In this document: one piece after another, positions 1 to 7,808 of the stretch
Position numbering within the stretch: the first letter of the stretch is position 1
How the letters are laid out: the number at the start of each line of letters is the position of its first letter
Source: a virus
IMG/VR virus record: IMGVR_UViG_3300030943_000202
Location: 1 to 20,119 of that record
DNA: 20,119 bases
Strand: one strand, 5' to 3'
Notes under the pieces: generated by a model
The model's database searches: none
What the model saw: the letters and a program-made list of their open reading frames with translations, nothing else
What the model was told of the DNA's origin: nothing
Made by a program: the position numbers and the translations under genes

Positions 1-604
1 AACCAGCGGGGCCAATCGGGTATCGTTGCGTGATCGTAAGCGTTGACGTGCCATTTCCGATAAAACTTGCAAGCAGAACGTCTTTACTCGTCGGCGCGCT
101 TGAATCTGCGGCAAGAACAAAAGAATCTGCTATTGAATAATAGAAACTGCCACCAGAAAACTCTTTCACGCGAGTCTGCACATTTGATTCTGCATAACGC
201 AACTTCAAGTAGTTTACGGTACTTCCGTTAAGAGTTGCACCTGATATGTCAAAATCTGTCTGCGCCGCTGATTCTATTCGTACTGGTATTTGGCTTGTTT
301 GCATGGGAGCCGGAACAGACCATCCCGGTGCATCATTTGGAACATCTACGTCAAAATCCGCAATACCGGCGGCGGCGGTTATATTGAGACGAGTTACGCT
401 TGAGCCTTGAGTAACCGCTCCACCTGAAAGAAGCGCGGAACTTACTCCGAAAGACTGCAAGAAAAGACGGCCCGCAAGCCCTTGCAAGTATCGGTTATCT
501 CGCACAAGGTCTTGCCCCCAATAACGATCACCAACGCCCTTTGGAACTTTTGCCGCTCCAATTATTTCTGACTGATGATTAAAATGACTGCTCCAAAAAC
601 TCAT
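1..604 (-). CDS. Probable distal tail or fibre protein, N-terminal part (3' end outside window)
   Basis: ATG at 604 has an AAGGAG ribosome site (7 bases) and the frame is open for 201 codons to the window edge, so the C-terminus is missing. The N-terminal 50 residues are polar and aromatic (MSFWSSHFNHQSEIIG, GVGDRYWGQDLVRDNRYLQG, LAGRLFLQSFG). A strand-rich Ser/Thr/Ala-rich stretch follows, with VTRLNITAAAGIADFDVDV, MQTSQIPVRIESAAQTDFD and SGGSFYYSIADSFVLAADS. No collagen or chaperone repeat is visible in this part. Its position after the wedge genes suits a fibre, a fibre-attachment or other distal tail protein. I do not recognise a specific family. Confidence 0.6.
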   Translation of the reverse strand, partial: MSFWSSHFNHQSEIIGAAKVPKGVGDRYWGQDLVRDNRYLQGLAGRLFLQSFGVSSALLSGGAVTQGSSVTRLNITAAAGIADFDVDVPNDAPGWSVPAPMQTSQIPVRIESAAQTDFDISGATLNGSTVNYLKLRYAESNVQTRVKEFSGGSFYYSIADSFVLAADSSAPTSKDVLLASFIGNGTSTLTITQRYPIGPAG

Positions 605-620
605 GCTTGTTTCTCCTTAT

Positions 621-1457
621 TTATTGACCGACTAATCCATTGCTATATGGAACAAATGTTTGACCCGTTCCATTCAAATATCCTAAGTACACTTTGAAAT
701 AAGCAGGTGCAATATCTTTCAGGTCTGCTTTTATTGATTCGATATCCGAAGCCGAAAGAGATGTATTGCCAACATTGACCAAAATAGAACCTTTTATCAT
801 CGGTTCGACATAATCTGCTGTTGTCGTGGCATATTCGGTTCCGTCGCCAAGCATTCGAGATCCATAACCGATATCAGGATCAAGACCGCCAATCGCAAAT
901 GACAACATAGAGTCATCACAGTTAAGGCCGCATATAAGCATTTGGTCTGCTTGTTTTGGTATAATTCCTGTCTTATATTGCACGATTCCTGCACCGCCAA
1001 CTATCCGGATGCCATAATCAAGAGAGGCGTCAAGTCCCCCAACACCGAACCAATATGTTCCTATCGCTTCATTCCCGTCACCGCAAACGATTGAATCGTC
1101 GCCTGAAATTCCAGAAATTATTTCTGAATCACCTCCGACGATAGAATCTATAAGCGGTTTTGCAGAAAAAAACCATGTCGAAAGAAAACGAGTGTTAGTA
1201 ATTGCATTCGCTATTTTTGCGCGTTTTGTAGAATCATTATCCTTTTCTTTTATTCCGGCTTCAAGCCAACCCCCGAAGTCATTCAAACAAATTGCAGGGG
1301 CGCGAGCGGGATCATGCAATGAATCAAGGTTTACCGAATCGTTAAACCATCGCATATATTCCGCGTCGAGAAAATCAGTGAGCGCGATAATATCTTCATC
1401 ACCTCGAAAAGCGCTCGGGAAATAATCTATTGACGGGATCGGTAAAAGATTCTGCAT
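621..1457 (-). CDS. Putative gpI-like baseplate/tail protein with internal repeat
   Basis: The protein has 278 residues and begins in a TAATG junction after the J-like gene, where gpI-like proteins usually lie. The N-terminal 100 residues are helical with SIDYFPSAFRGDEDIIALTD and DNDSTKRAKIANAITNTRFL. Residues 105-210 are Gly/Asp-rich, with an imperfect repeat: FGVGGLDASLDYGIRIVGG (137-155) and FAIGGLDPDIGYGSRMLGD (187-205), each preceded by an I-x-C-G or V-C-G segment. Residues 225-260 form an alpha/beta C-terminus (ASDIESIKADLKDIAPAYFK). The assignment to the gpI family rests on position and general layout, not a clear motif. A fibre-linking role is possible. It is followed after 16 bases by the partial gene at the window edge. 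Confidence 0.5.
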   Translation of the reverse strand: MQNLLPIPSIDYFPSAFRGDEDIIALTDFLDAEYMRWFNDSVNLDSLHDPARAPAICLNDFGGWLEAGIKEKDNDSTKRAKIANAITNTRFLSTWFFSAKPLIDSIVGGDSEIISGISGDDSIVCGDGNEAIGTYWFGVGGLDASLDYGIRIVGGAGIVQYKTGIIPKQADQMLICGLNCDDSMLSFAIGGLDPDIGYGSRMLGDGTEYATTTADYVEPMIKGSILVNVGNTSLSASDIESIKADLKDIAPAYFKVYLGYLNGTGQTFVPYSNGLVGQ

Positions 1458-3214
1458 TAGGTTGCCTCTGTCAACGTCAGTGTTCCGTATGTTGTAATTT
1501 CATCTGTTGCGTTTACAATAGGGAAAGTCGGGCTTGAAAAAGTAAAGTCGTCTATCCCGTCAACATACGCTTTTATAAACGCAACAACATCATTTGCTGT
1601 TATGCTTATGCCAAAATCAGCAGCACCAAACTTATATAGTGCTTCGAGTTGCTGTTGAACTTTTGAATAATCTGCCGATGTAAACGTTTCTCCAAAAAGC
1701 GTATTTATTCTGGTAATTGCATCCGCTATTCCATCTGATTTATAAACGTCTACAATTTCTTGACCGCTTTCAGAAAGAAGTAATTTCCACGCGAGACGAA
1801 AAAAGGGTAATACGCCCGTCCAATTATACGAAGAATAAATCTTGGCTGTTGATACAACATTTTTCGCGGTTATTGTAGCATCCAAAACTCGAACATCCAT
1901 ACCGCCGAAAACAGTTCGTTCGATAAGATATGTCTGAAGACCTGATTTTGTGAGTATGTTCGGATTTCCTCCACCTACTGCAATCGCAACTACTTTCGCG
2001 GATAATACGCCGAACGCATTAGGGATAACACGAGCTATAGAAAGTCCGCCGTATGCAAGAGAAAGCGATTCTCCGTCGTTTATAGTCACAAAACGGTCAC
2101 GGCTTTTCAAAGTACCTGGCGCGGTATTCTTTGCCGTCTCGATTGATTGCGCGTCAGAGCCGCCGGTAAACGTCGTTCCGTTCGTACATCCTGAAATATT
2201 CGCGTCACTTCCAGCGTAGACTGAAATTGTGTTAAGAGCATTAACAACAGAATCGACTCCTCCTCCTTTTGCATAATCAACGAAAATATCAAAGTTTGAA
2301 GGTATTGCACCATTAGTTCCATTACCAAACATGATATAACTTGTTCCGTCTGTGCGATACATAAGCTGGTAATGCGCTTCGTATCCTTTTGAAAGTGCAA
2401 GTGTATCAACGCGAGTCCATTGCGTCCCGTTGACCGTAATTACGACGGTATCGTCTAACACGAGATAGTCGGGAAGATCGAATACCTGCCATGCGGTTAC
2501 GCCGTCAGAAGTTCCAATTTTTATTCCTGTTTTTGCTTCTTGCTGATAACATGTTACGCGCCCAGAATATAATGTCATCGTAAGATTTCCAGAGCCATCT
2601 GAAATAGTTACCGCATTCCCGAGAAAAGCATCGGCAAGAGTGAGCGCAAGCTTTATGTGAGTCGCGTCAATTCTGATAACGTAATAATCGCGAGAGTTGG
2701 AAAGGCCGGTCGGCAATGCGCCCGACGAGGATAATCGCACTTTTTCACCGGTTAGAAAATCGCGTACAACGGTAACGCGGTTACTTGATACGGGAGTCGA
2801 TGAAAGATTGACTACCTCAGTTACAAGAGGAAACGTAACTTGAGCGCGTGACTCGAAACGCTTTGCGCTTATGGCAACCGTTCCGCGAGTAGTTGCCGCA
2901 AGATTTTCCGCCGTGACAGTAAAAGGGAATGATACGGTAGATTGAAAATAAAACAACACCGTTCCTTCTGATGTAGTCTGTTCCGGCATTTCATAGCCGA
3001 TAAGTCGGCACATTTCTTTTACCGCTTGACGAGTAAAAGCCGTTCCAAGATAAGAATTGTTTGCTTGCGCGTTGTTTATCATTGAGCAAATATCACCGAC
3101 TCCTGCAACCATTTTTTTGAACCAGTCCGGTTTATCTGCAAGATTTTGCACGTTATTTATGTCATTGAGAATCGTCTGATATGTACGGGACGCGTATTTT
3201 ATCGGGCTTGCCAT
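1457..3214 (-). CDS. Baseplate J-like wedge protein with inserted domain
   Basis: The 585-residue protein has the gpJ/gp47-like layout: an N-terminal helical region (NVQNLADKPDWFKKMVAGVG, then TAFTRQAVKEMCRLIGY), a strand-rich middle, the segment IMFGNGTNGAIPSNFDIFV (294-312), and the signature GGSDAQSIETAKNTAPG then TLKSRDRFVTINDGE (351-382), followed by wedge strands. Wedge proteins connect the hub to the sheath and fibres. Residues 147-216 look like an insertion not found in all J-like proteins: TGEKVRLSSSGALPTGLSN, DYYVIRIDATHIKLALTLAD and a short strand pair. That pattern resembles a domain scattered in phage structural proteins. ATG follows a GAGGA site; a leader hairpin sits at 3227-3241. 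The stop shares bases with the next start (TAATG). Confidence 0.78.
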   Translation of the reverse strand: MASPIKYASRTYQTILNDINNVQNLADKPDWFKKMVAGVGDICSMINNAQANNSYLGTAFTRQAVKEMCRLIGYEMPEQTTSEGTVLFYFQSTVSFPFTVTAENLAATTRGTVAISAKRFESRAQVTFPLVTEVVNLSSTPVSSNRVTVVRDFLTGEKVRLSSSGALPTGLSNSRDYYVIRIDATHIKLALTLADAFLGNAVTISDGSGNLTMTLYSGRVTCYQQEAKTGIKIGTSDGVTAWQVFDLPDYLVLDDTVVITVNGTQWTRVDTLALSKGYEAHYQLMYRTDGTSYIMFGNGTNGAIPSNFDIFVDYAKGGGVDSVVNALNTISVYAGSDANISGCTNGTTFTGGSDAQSIETAKNTAPGTLKSRDRFVTINDGESLSLAYGGLSIARVIPNAFGVLSAKVVAIAVGGGNPNILTKSGLQTYLIERTVFGGMDVRVLDATITAKNVVSTAKIYSSYNWTGVLPFFRLAWKLLLSESGQEIVDVYKSDGIADAITRINTLFGETFTSADYSKVQQQLEALYKFGAADFGISITANDVVAFIKAYVDGIDDFTFSSPTFPIVNATDEITTYGTLTLTEAT

Positions 3215-3226
3215 TTCATCCTCTCT

Positions 3227-3241
3227 ACGTCATCACGACGT
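3227..3241 (-). promoter_or_regulatory. GNRA-like RNA hairpin in the J-like wedge leader
   Basis: The minus strand reads ACGTC-GTGAT-GACGT, a 5-bp stem with a 5-base loop (one base longer than in the sheath leader). It lies immediately before the AGAGAGGA ribosome site of the gene at 3214. UC and GA flanks can add two pairs. Confidence 0.68.
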
Positions 3242-3270
3242 TGATTTACTGTCACGATACAAGCAAAAGC

Positions 3271-3657
3271 TTAAACCGTCAAGGGAACTTGCACAATTCC
3301 CGGCGATTGATAATCGAAGAAGGGAATATACAATATCTGAACGTCCGCTTCACCGCGCCGCTGGTTTATCTTTATCGCTGCCTGACTGGTTACAACTCGC
3401 CGGTCACGTGAGCCGTTCGTTCCGGTCGACACTTCACGGTTCCGTTGCGCTATCCATGCGGCAATATCATATTTCATGTTTACCTCGAGGGATAAACCAC
3501 CTGCGGTATTTTCATATCCGGGAACTCCTGCGCCGAATTGTCGATTATAGAATAAAGACCGTTTTGCCTGCATTATTCCTTGCACGAGGTCGGATTCTAT
3601 TTCCTTTCTTGAGTCAACTTGTCCGTAGAAAAAGAAGTAATCGCCGTCGAGATTCAT
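3271..3657 (-). CDS. Baseplate wedge protein, gp25/gpW-like
   Basis: With start ATG 3657 the protein has 128 residues. I prefer this to the TTG at 3663 because GGGAGG (3664-3669) is correctly spaced only for the ATG. The gp25-type pattern is clear: the N-terminus with QVDSRKEIESDLVQGIMQAK, a basic aromatic turn (SLFYNRQFGAGVPGYEN), the helix NMKYDIAAWIAQRN, a DRRVVTSQAAIKINQR strand segment, and a final QILYIPFFDYQ strand. In T4, gp25 helps assemble the wedge and triggers sheath contraction. It is followed by the J-like wedge gene, the usual order. Confidence 0.75.
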   Translation of the reverse strand: MNLDGDYFFFYGQVDSRKEIESDLVQGIMQAKRSLFYNRQFGAGVPGYENTAGGLSLEVNMKYDIAAWIAQRNREVSTGTNGSRDRRVVTSQAAIKINQRRGEADVQILYIPFFDYQSPGIVQVPLTV

Positions 3658-3659
3658 TT

Positions 3660-4325
3660 TCAACCTCCCGTCTTTATGGTTGTAGTTGCTGACGTTGACA
3701 TATCAAGAACAATTGGCGGAACTGTCCCTACTCCTGGACCAGAAGGCGTTCCTGGAGCCGTGCAATTATGAGTATGCCCTGTCTGCGCAAGCGTTATCGC
3801 GTTCAGTATAGACGTTTTGAAATTATTCATTTCGGTTTTTAGCTCGTCGTGCGTTGCGAACTTCTTTCCATTTCCGTTCAACTCAATAGCGTCGCATGTT
3901 ACGATTATCTTTGCCGGTCCTGTTATCGACAGTTCTTTCGATTCATCATCATACACGATAACGGTCACGCTGTCATCAAAAAGTACTTTTGTTTCAGGCC
4001 CCGTATAACTTCCCGGCGTTGATCCTTCAATCGCTGATGTTCTTGAACGATAACGCGGTCGCGTCATATTTCCAGCAATGAAATAAACCACTACCCAATC
4101 ATCGACTTTAGGAACGATGCAACCACGTCCAAAGTATTCAGGGTCTACCCATGGCGATTCAGTCGGGAGCATCCAGCCAAGTTCCGGTATGGATATTCTC
4201 ACTCGACCTTTTTTCAGTTCATCGTTTGTATCGAGTACCTTGCCTTCGTACTCTTTCACGTATCGCGTTTCGTCCGCGATTATTTGAAGTATTTCCCCGT
4301 ATTCGTCGTTTCGTCTATTGCTCAT
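3660..4325 (-). CDS. Baseplate central spike (gpV/gp5-like) protein
   Basis: The protein has 221 residues. Residues 25-95 form an OB-fold region (YEGKVLDTNDELKKGRVRIS, WVDPEYFGRGCIVPKV, DWVVVYFIAGNMTRPRYR) of the gpV type. Residues 112-150 have short alternating strands (VTVIVYDDESKELSITG, KIIVTCDAIELNGNG) suited to a trimeric beta-helix spike. A helix (157-178) precedes a C-terminal segment with TGHTHNCTAPG (His184, His186) and a Gly/Pro-rich tail. His-x-His tips bind metal in some spikes, but here the motif is followed by about 35 more residues. The protein would pierce the outer host layer. ATGA overlap joins it to the hub gene. Confidence 0.8.
   Translation of the reverse strand: MSNRRNDEYGEILQIIADETRYVKEYEGKVLDTNDELKKGRVRISIPELGWMLPTESPWVDPEYFGRGCIVPKVDDWVVVYFIAGNMTRPRYRSRTSAIEGSTPGSYTGPETKVLFDDSVTVIVYDDESKELSITGPAKIIVTCDAIELNGNGKKFATHDELKTEMNNFKTSILNAITLAQTGHTHNCTAPGTPSGPGVGTVPPIVLDMSTSATTTIKTGG
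3664..3669 (-). promoter_or_regulatory. Ribosome binding site that decides the gp25-like start
   Basis: GGGAGG abuts the TTG at 3663-3661 with no spacing, but sits 6 bases before ATG 3657-3655. It therefore supports the ATG as the true start. Confidence 0.75.
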
Positions 4326-5518
4326 ACCTTTTCACCTGTCGGACTGAATGCGTAAGCGTCAGAAATAGAAACGTCGGTAAAATATCCGGCAGTTGTCAAA
4401 TTGTGTTCTGACTTTCTAATCCACCACGTTCTGTCACTTGCACCTATTCGAGAAGGGAAACCCGTTCCGAACGTAGCTATCATTGCCGCTGTCACGTTAG
4501 GATCTCCCATGAGTTTCGCGTCAACGGTTAAGCCAGAACCTTGCGGCGCAGTTGTCGTTGTATCGGCAATGAAGTATTGTTTCACTTGTTCAAACGTTTG
4601 CCTTGAAAGAAAATCAGCCAATAGACTTGCCTTTGATGTTAAATCAGGTTGTTGATTAAACGCTTTTTCTACGGCTTTTTCGTCAAGCCTCCAGTATGTA
4701 ACAGTTTCATCCTTGACGTTATATGTCATCATCTGTACTTTTCCGTCGGATTCATAAACTTGCACACCTTGACCCGTCGCCGAATCCATCGAATGATCTT
4801 GCCATTCATAACTCAAGACGTTCGCCTTGTTTGACAATATCGCTTCGTAAGCATCGCCATATTCAAGATGAGTTGAAGTTTCACCCGTCATGAGTTTCAC
4901 AAAGTTAGACGTTTTCAATTTCGCATAATCGACGAAACAAGCTATTTGATTTCCTTGTTTATCACGTCCGATACGAAAAGCCGCGCGCCATTCATCAGCA
5001 TATTTCACAAGGAATCTAAAGTCAGATTCATTTTGACATACCTTAGTGCCGGAAGTAATCGCTTCACTGCCACGCGCGAAATTGATTTCAGGATTTAATA
5101 CGCCACAACGGCGCATAGCATCGGCTACAACGTCCGCCTTCGTACCCGTTTCGTACCATTTCACCATTTCACTACCGCGAGATTGAAGCGCCATGAATGA
5201 GCAGTTAAACGTGATACGCCCGCCGCCATCGCCACCGCCGGAAGGTGAGTTGACCATGACTTCGATAGGACTACGTGAAGCCGCTGTAGGTTGCCCCATT
5301 CGAGTTCCCCACGAGATTTTAAGTTTCACGCCAGGACGCAAAATGTATGAATAGATATTGTTTCGGTCAAGAAGTTGAAGCGTGCCTGAATCCATCTTTG
5401 CCATTTCTTCCGTGACATTGAGACTCATAACGTCTTCGGTTTTCACCAAGTCTGTTTTAACGTCCGATGATTCAACCTTGAACCATGAACCGTCATGATT
5501 ATAAAGTTCAAGGCTCAT
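4322..5518 (-). CDS. Baseplate hub protein (gp27/gpD-like)
   Basis: The protein has 398 residues. After an N-terminal beta region (LELYNHDGSWFKVESSDV, MAKMDSGTLQLLDRN) and a Gly-rich loop at 92-100 (SGGGDGGGR), it shows the phage late-control D signature. That signature is a KADVVADAMRRCGVLN helix, then QNESDFRFLVKYADEWRAAF and the strands IACFVDYAKL. The hub trimer sits at the bottom of the tube and holds the spike. Its ATG overlaps the previous stop (ATGA) with a GAGG site; its stop overlaps the spike gene (ATGA). The hub-then-spike order is standard. No lysozyme or peptidase domain is visible. The identity is secure by motif plus position. Confidence 0.82.
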   Translation of the reverse strand: MSLELYNHDGSWFKVESSDVKTDLVKTEDVMSLNVTEEMAKMDSGTLQLLDRNNIYSYILRPGVKLKISWGTRMGQPTAASRSPIEVMVNSPSGGGDGGGRITFNCSFMALQSRGSEMVKWYETGTKADVVADAMRRCGVLNPEINFARGSEAITSGTKVCQNESDFRFLVKYADEWRAAFRIGRDKQGNQIACFVDYAKLKTSNFVKLMTGETSTHLEYGDAYEAILSNKANVLSYEWQDHSMDSATGQGVQVYESDGKVQMMTYNVKDETVTYWRLDEKAVEKAFNQQPDLTSKASLLADFLSRQTFEQVKQYFIADTTTTAPQGSGLTVDAKLMGDPNVTAAMIATFGTGFPSRIGASDRTWWIRKSEHNLTTAGYFTDVSISDAYAFSPTGEKV

Positions 5519-5790
5519 GTCGGCACCCTCAGTGTTCGCAATTTACCAAGGTCAAAATGAGCGTCAACGAGTTCAACTATGTTTTCATCAAAAATCTTGT
5601 ATGCGCTCGATTCACTTCCCGCGCCGTAAATTGCGTCACGTGAAGCGATTTCGTCCAAAGACGATGAATTATCGCATTCGACTTTCGTGAAAGACGTTGC
5701 CGTTGCCGTGACGGGTAATATCTCTTTTATTGAAACGGTATTTCCGTCTGCATCAGTGAAGGAAATGTTTTCTGCGTTATTGTATCTCAA
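5515..5790 (-). CDS. Small baseplate protein (91 aa)
   Basis: This ORF starts with TTG (5790-5788) in a TTGA overlap, with GGAGGG at 5799-5804 (8-base spacing), so the TTG start is well supported. The sequence opens with a strand pair (ISFTDADGNTVSIKEILP) and ends with helices and a proline-closed strand (SAYKIFDENIVELVDAHFDL, then GKLRTLRVPT). It is acidic, without membrane segment or catalytic motif. Similar small proteins lie between the hub adaptor and hub in other myophages, where they often form part of the inner baseplate. The exact role is unknown; alternatives include a gpX-like hub adaptor. Confidence 0.55.
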   Translation of the reverse strand: MRYNNAENISFTDADGNTVSIKEILPVTATATSFTKVECDNSSSLDEIASRDAIYGAGSESSAYKIFDENIVELVDAHFDLGKLRTLRVPT

Positions 5791-6365
5791 AACGGATTCC
5801 CTCCAAAAGTTTTTTGCGCAATGGCGAATAGCGATTCGATGCCGCCAAGAAGAGCCGCGACATTTCTAAACTGTTCTTCAACCGCATACAATGGATCTGT
5901 TTCATCAAGAGCGAGCTCAATATCGACGACAGAATGCTGTGGAATGCCGATAGCATTTACCATATTAGCGGTATGCTGAAAATCGCACTTTGTCACATAA
6001 TAGACTTGCGGAATACTTCCCGTACCCCACGAATAAAGGACTTTCGGATTCGCAGAGAATTGTCCGCGTTGTGCAGCTTTCCCGAGAAAGCCTTGCGCCT
6101 GATTTCGAAGAAGTTCAAACTGTTTCAATAGCATCATGTCGCCATCAACTGCGTTACGTCTACATATCGGAAGTGAGAAGCTGATTTTTCTATTCCCATT
6201 TCCACCCGTTGATATAGGCTGAAAGTTACGTCCAGGAATAGGCGTTTCGGTAATGACGACGGCCTTACTGTCCTTGATTGTTCCTTCCGGAATCGTCGCG
6301 CTCGTAATGAGTTGCTTGTTATAAAGGTCGTACATGTACCACGGAAGAGATGATGCAAAGTTCAA
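5787..6365 (-). CDS. Baseplate hub adaptor, CIS-tube/LysM-type tail protein
   Basis: The 192-residue gene starts with TTG (6365-6363) immediately after the tape-measure TAG, with GGAGGG at 6373-6378 (7-base spacing). Key segments are ETPIPGRNFQPISTGGNGNR, KISFSLPICRRNAVDGD, a helix MMLLKQFELLRNQ, then ANPKVLYSWGTGSIPQVYYV and VDIELALDETDPLY. The P-x-V-L-Y-S-W-G strand, followed by a second strand and the L-x-E ending, matches the tube-initiator or LysM-associated protein of contractile injection systems, which sits between hub and tube. The C-terminal helix (160-188) has no recognisable LysM repeat. The family match is from pattern memory; the hub-adjacent role is supported by gene order. Confidence 0.6.
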   Translation of the reverse strand: MNFASSLPWYMYDLYNKQLITSATIPEGTIKDSKAVVITETPIPGRNFQPISTGGNGNRKISFSLPICRRNAVDGDMMLLKQFELLRNQAQGFLGKAAQRGQFSANPKVLYSWGTGSIPQVYYVTKCDFQHTANMVNAIGIPQHSVVDIELALDETDPLYAVEEQFRNVAALLGGIESLFAIAQKTFGGNPF

Positions 6366-7808
6366 CTATCTACCCTCCGCAAGTCTGGCATTTGATACGT
6401 TGTTTCTGAAAGAATACGCGAGTCCAGAACCGAAGTTACGACCAGCTTGTTCAGCATCGCCTTCAGTTACGGAAATATAGAATGGGCCGATGTTTACCGG
6501 CATGGTTTCGGTTTTCTTTTTCGTGTAGCTTGCAAAATCTTTAGCGGCGAATATGTTATCATCTGGCGATGTTTCATGTACTTGACCGCCTTTCGTAATG
6601 ATAACGTCATTATGTTTCGTTCCTGACAGATTCTTTTCCCAGTTATCGCCTACATTTCCGATTGCACCGAGATATGGTGCCGCGTAATCTTTAGCCGAAC
6701 CGGTCAATGTGCTAAACTGTTTATCTGCACGCCCTTGCCAGCTTGTAAATAACCCTTGTATTTTCCCAAACTCTTCAAGTGAACCCTTGAAGTCACCGGC
6801 AAGAAACTTTGCAACGCCTTTAGCCATCTGCAAAAGCATACCAAAACCAGAAACAAGCTCGTCAACTAACCCGACTACAAGAGTTAGTGCCATAGTTAAG
6901 GTAGAACCAAGAACCGTACCAATGAAACTGAATGCACCCCGTATTCCTTCGGAGTCATCAAAACCTAAAACCTTCAATAATTGATTGAACGATTCAACAA
7001 GCGTATCGATCGGTGTCATAAGATTGCGAACTGCTGGCAAAAATCCTTCCGTAAATCCTTTTACTGCGTTCTCGATAAAGTTTGCAAGTAAATGAAAAGT
7101 CTCTTTCAGTTTATCAATAATAGTCCAAAGACTCGCGCCTTGTTCATTTGCAGTCGTCCATGCTTTCACAAGGTCGAGAAAAAACTTGACAATCGTTGCA
7201 CCCATGTCGATAATCCACTCGAACGCGGGCTTGAAGTCTGTCACTAATTGTTTCGCGAGCATACCCATAAATATGATGACGGCAGATATCTTAAACGATA
7301 ACACGTTTAAAAACTCATCGAATGATTTGAAGTTCGTATTGAACGCCTTCTGAAATGCTTCACCTACGGTCTTCACGAGTGACTTGAAAACTTCCCAAAG
7401 TGTTTTTGCGACGACGACAACAGTGCGGAAAATGTTCGCGACGGTCGCGCCCCATTTCACGAACTGCGCGCGATTATCACGAACCCAGTCAAGCATTTTC
7501 TGCAAGAGCGGCATAACCTGTTGACGTAATGGCCATAAGAGATTTTTGAGGAATATATCTTTTGCAAGACCGAACGCTTGACCGACTTCGGGCATTTCTT
7601 TGAGAACTGCTCCAGCCGTTTTGAACGCAGCGATTAAACCGCCTACTTTCAAAATGAGACCGTTTACTGATTTATTGACTGCGCCCGTAATCGTTGAACC
7701 GAACTTTTTCGCGTTGCCTTCGATCCGGCCCATACCTTCGCCGATTTTGTTTACGCCCGCGAGAAAAGGGGAGACGTCAAAGTTGAATACATTTTCATTC
7801 GCTGCCAT
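6366..7808 (-). CDS. Tape measure protein
   Basis: This 480-residue protein is long, helical and hydrophobic in the middle (for example TVVVVAKTLWEVFKSLV and SAVIIFMGMLAKQLV). That is typical of the tape measure that sets tail length and is ejected with the DNA. Residues 400-425 carry a C-terminal motif common in tape measures (DVIITKGGQVHETSPDDNIF, then AAKDF). The N-terminus starts NVFNFDVSPFLAGVNKIGE and resembles tape-measure openings. The length is short for the class, which by the usual 1.5 angstrom per residue rule implies a tail of roughly 70 nm. ATG has a GGAGGG site (spacing about 7) and overlaps the end of the frameshifted chaperone by 14 bases. It is followed by baseplate genes, as expected. 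Confidence 0.85.
   Translation of the reverse strand: MAANENVFNFDVSPFLAGVNKIGEGMGRIEGNAKKFGSTITGAVNKSVNGLILKVGGLIAAFKTAGAVLKEMPEVGQAFGLAKDIFLKNLLWPLRQQVMPLLQKMLDWVRDNRAQFVKWGATVANIFRTVVVVAKTLWEVFKSLVKTVGEAFQKAFNTNFKSFDEFLNVLSFKISAVIIFMGMLAKQLVTDFKPAFEWIIDMGATIVKFFLDLVKAWTTANEQGASLWTIIDKLKETFHLLANFIENAVKGFTEGFLPAVRNLMTPIDTLVESFNQLLKVLGFDDSEGIRGAFSFIGTVLGSTLTMALTLVVGLVDELVSGFGMLLQMAKGVAKFLAGDFKGSLEEFGKIQGLFTSWQGRADKQFSTLTGSAKDYAAPYLGAIGNVGDNWEKNLSGTKHNDVIITKGGQVHETSPDDNIFAAKDFASYTKKKTETMPVNIGPFYISVTEGDAEQAGRNFGSGLAYSFRNNVSNARLAEGR
6373..6378 (-). promoter_or_regulatory. Ribosome binding site supporting the TTG start of the hub adaptor gene
   Basis: GGAGGG lies 7 bases before the TTG at 6365-6363, which directly follows the tape-measure TAG. 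The next in-frame ATG is at codon 11 and has no ribosome site. Confidence 0.7.

Noticed and set aside
3250-3270. AAGC-TTTT-GCTT mini-hairpin just after the gp25-like gene
   Set aside because: Only four pairs and no U tract or repeat elsewhere. Too weak to call a terminator.
3661-3663. TTG start for the gp25-like gene
   Set aside because: The GGGAGG site abuts the TTG with no spacing but is correctly placed for the ATG six bases later.
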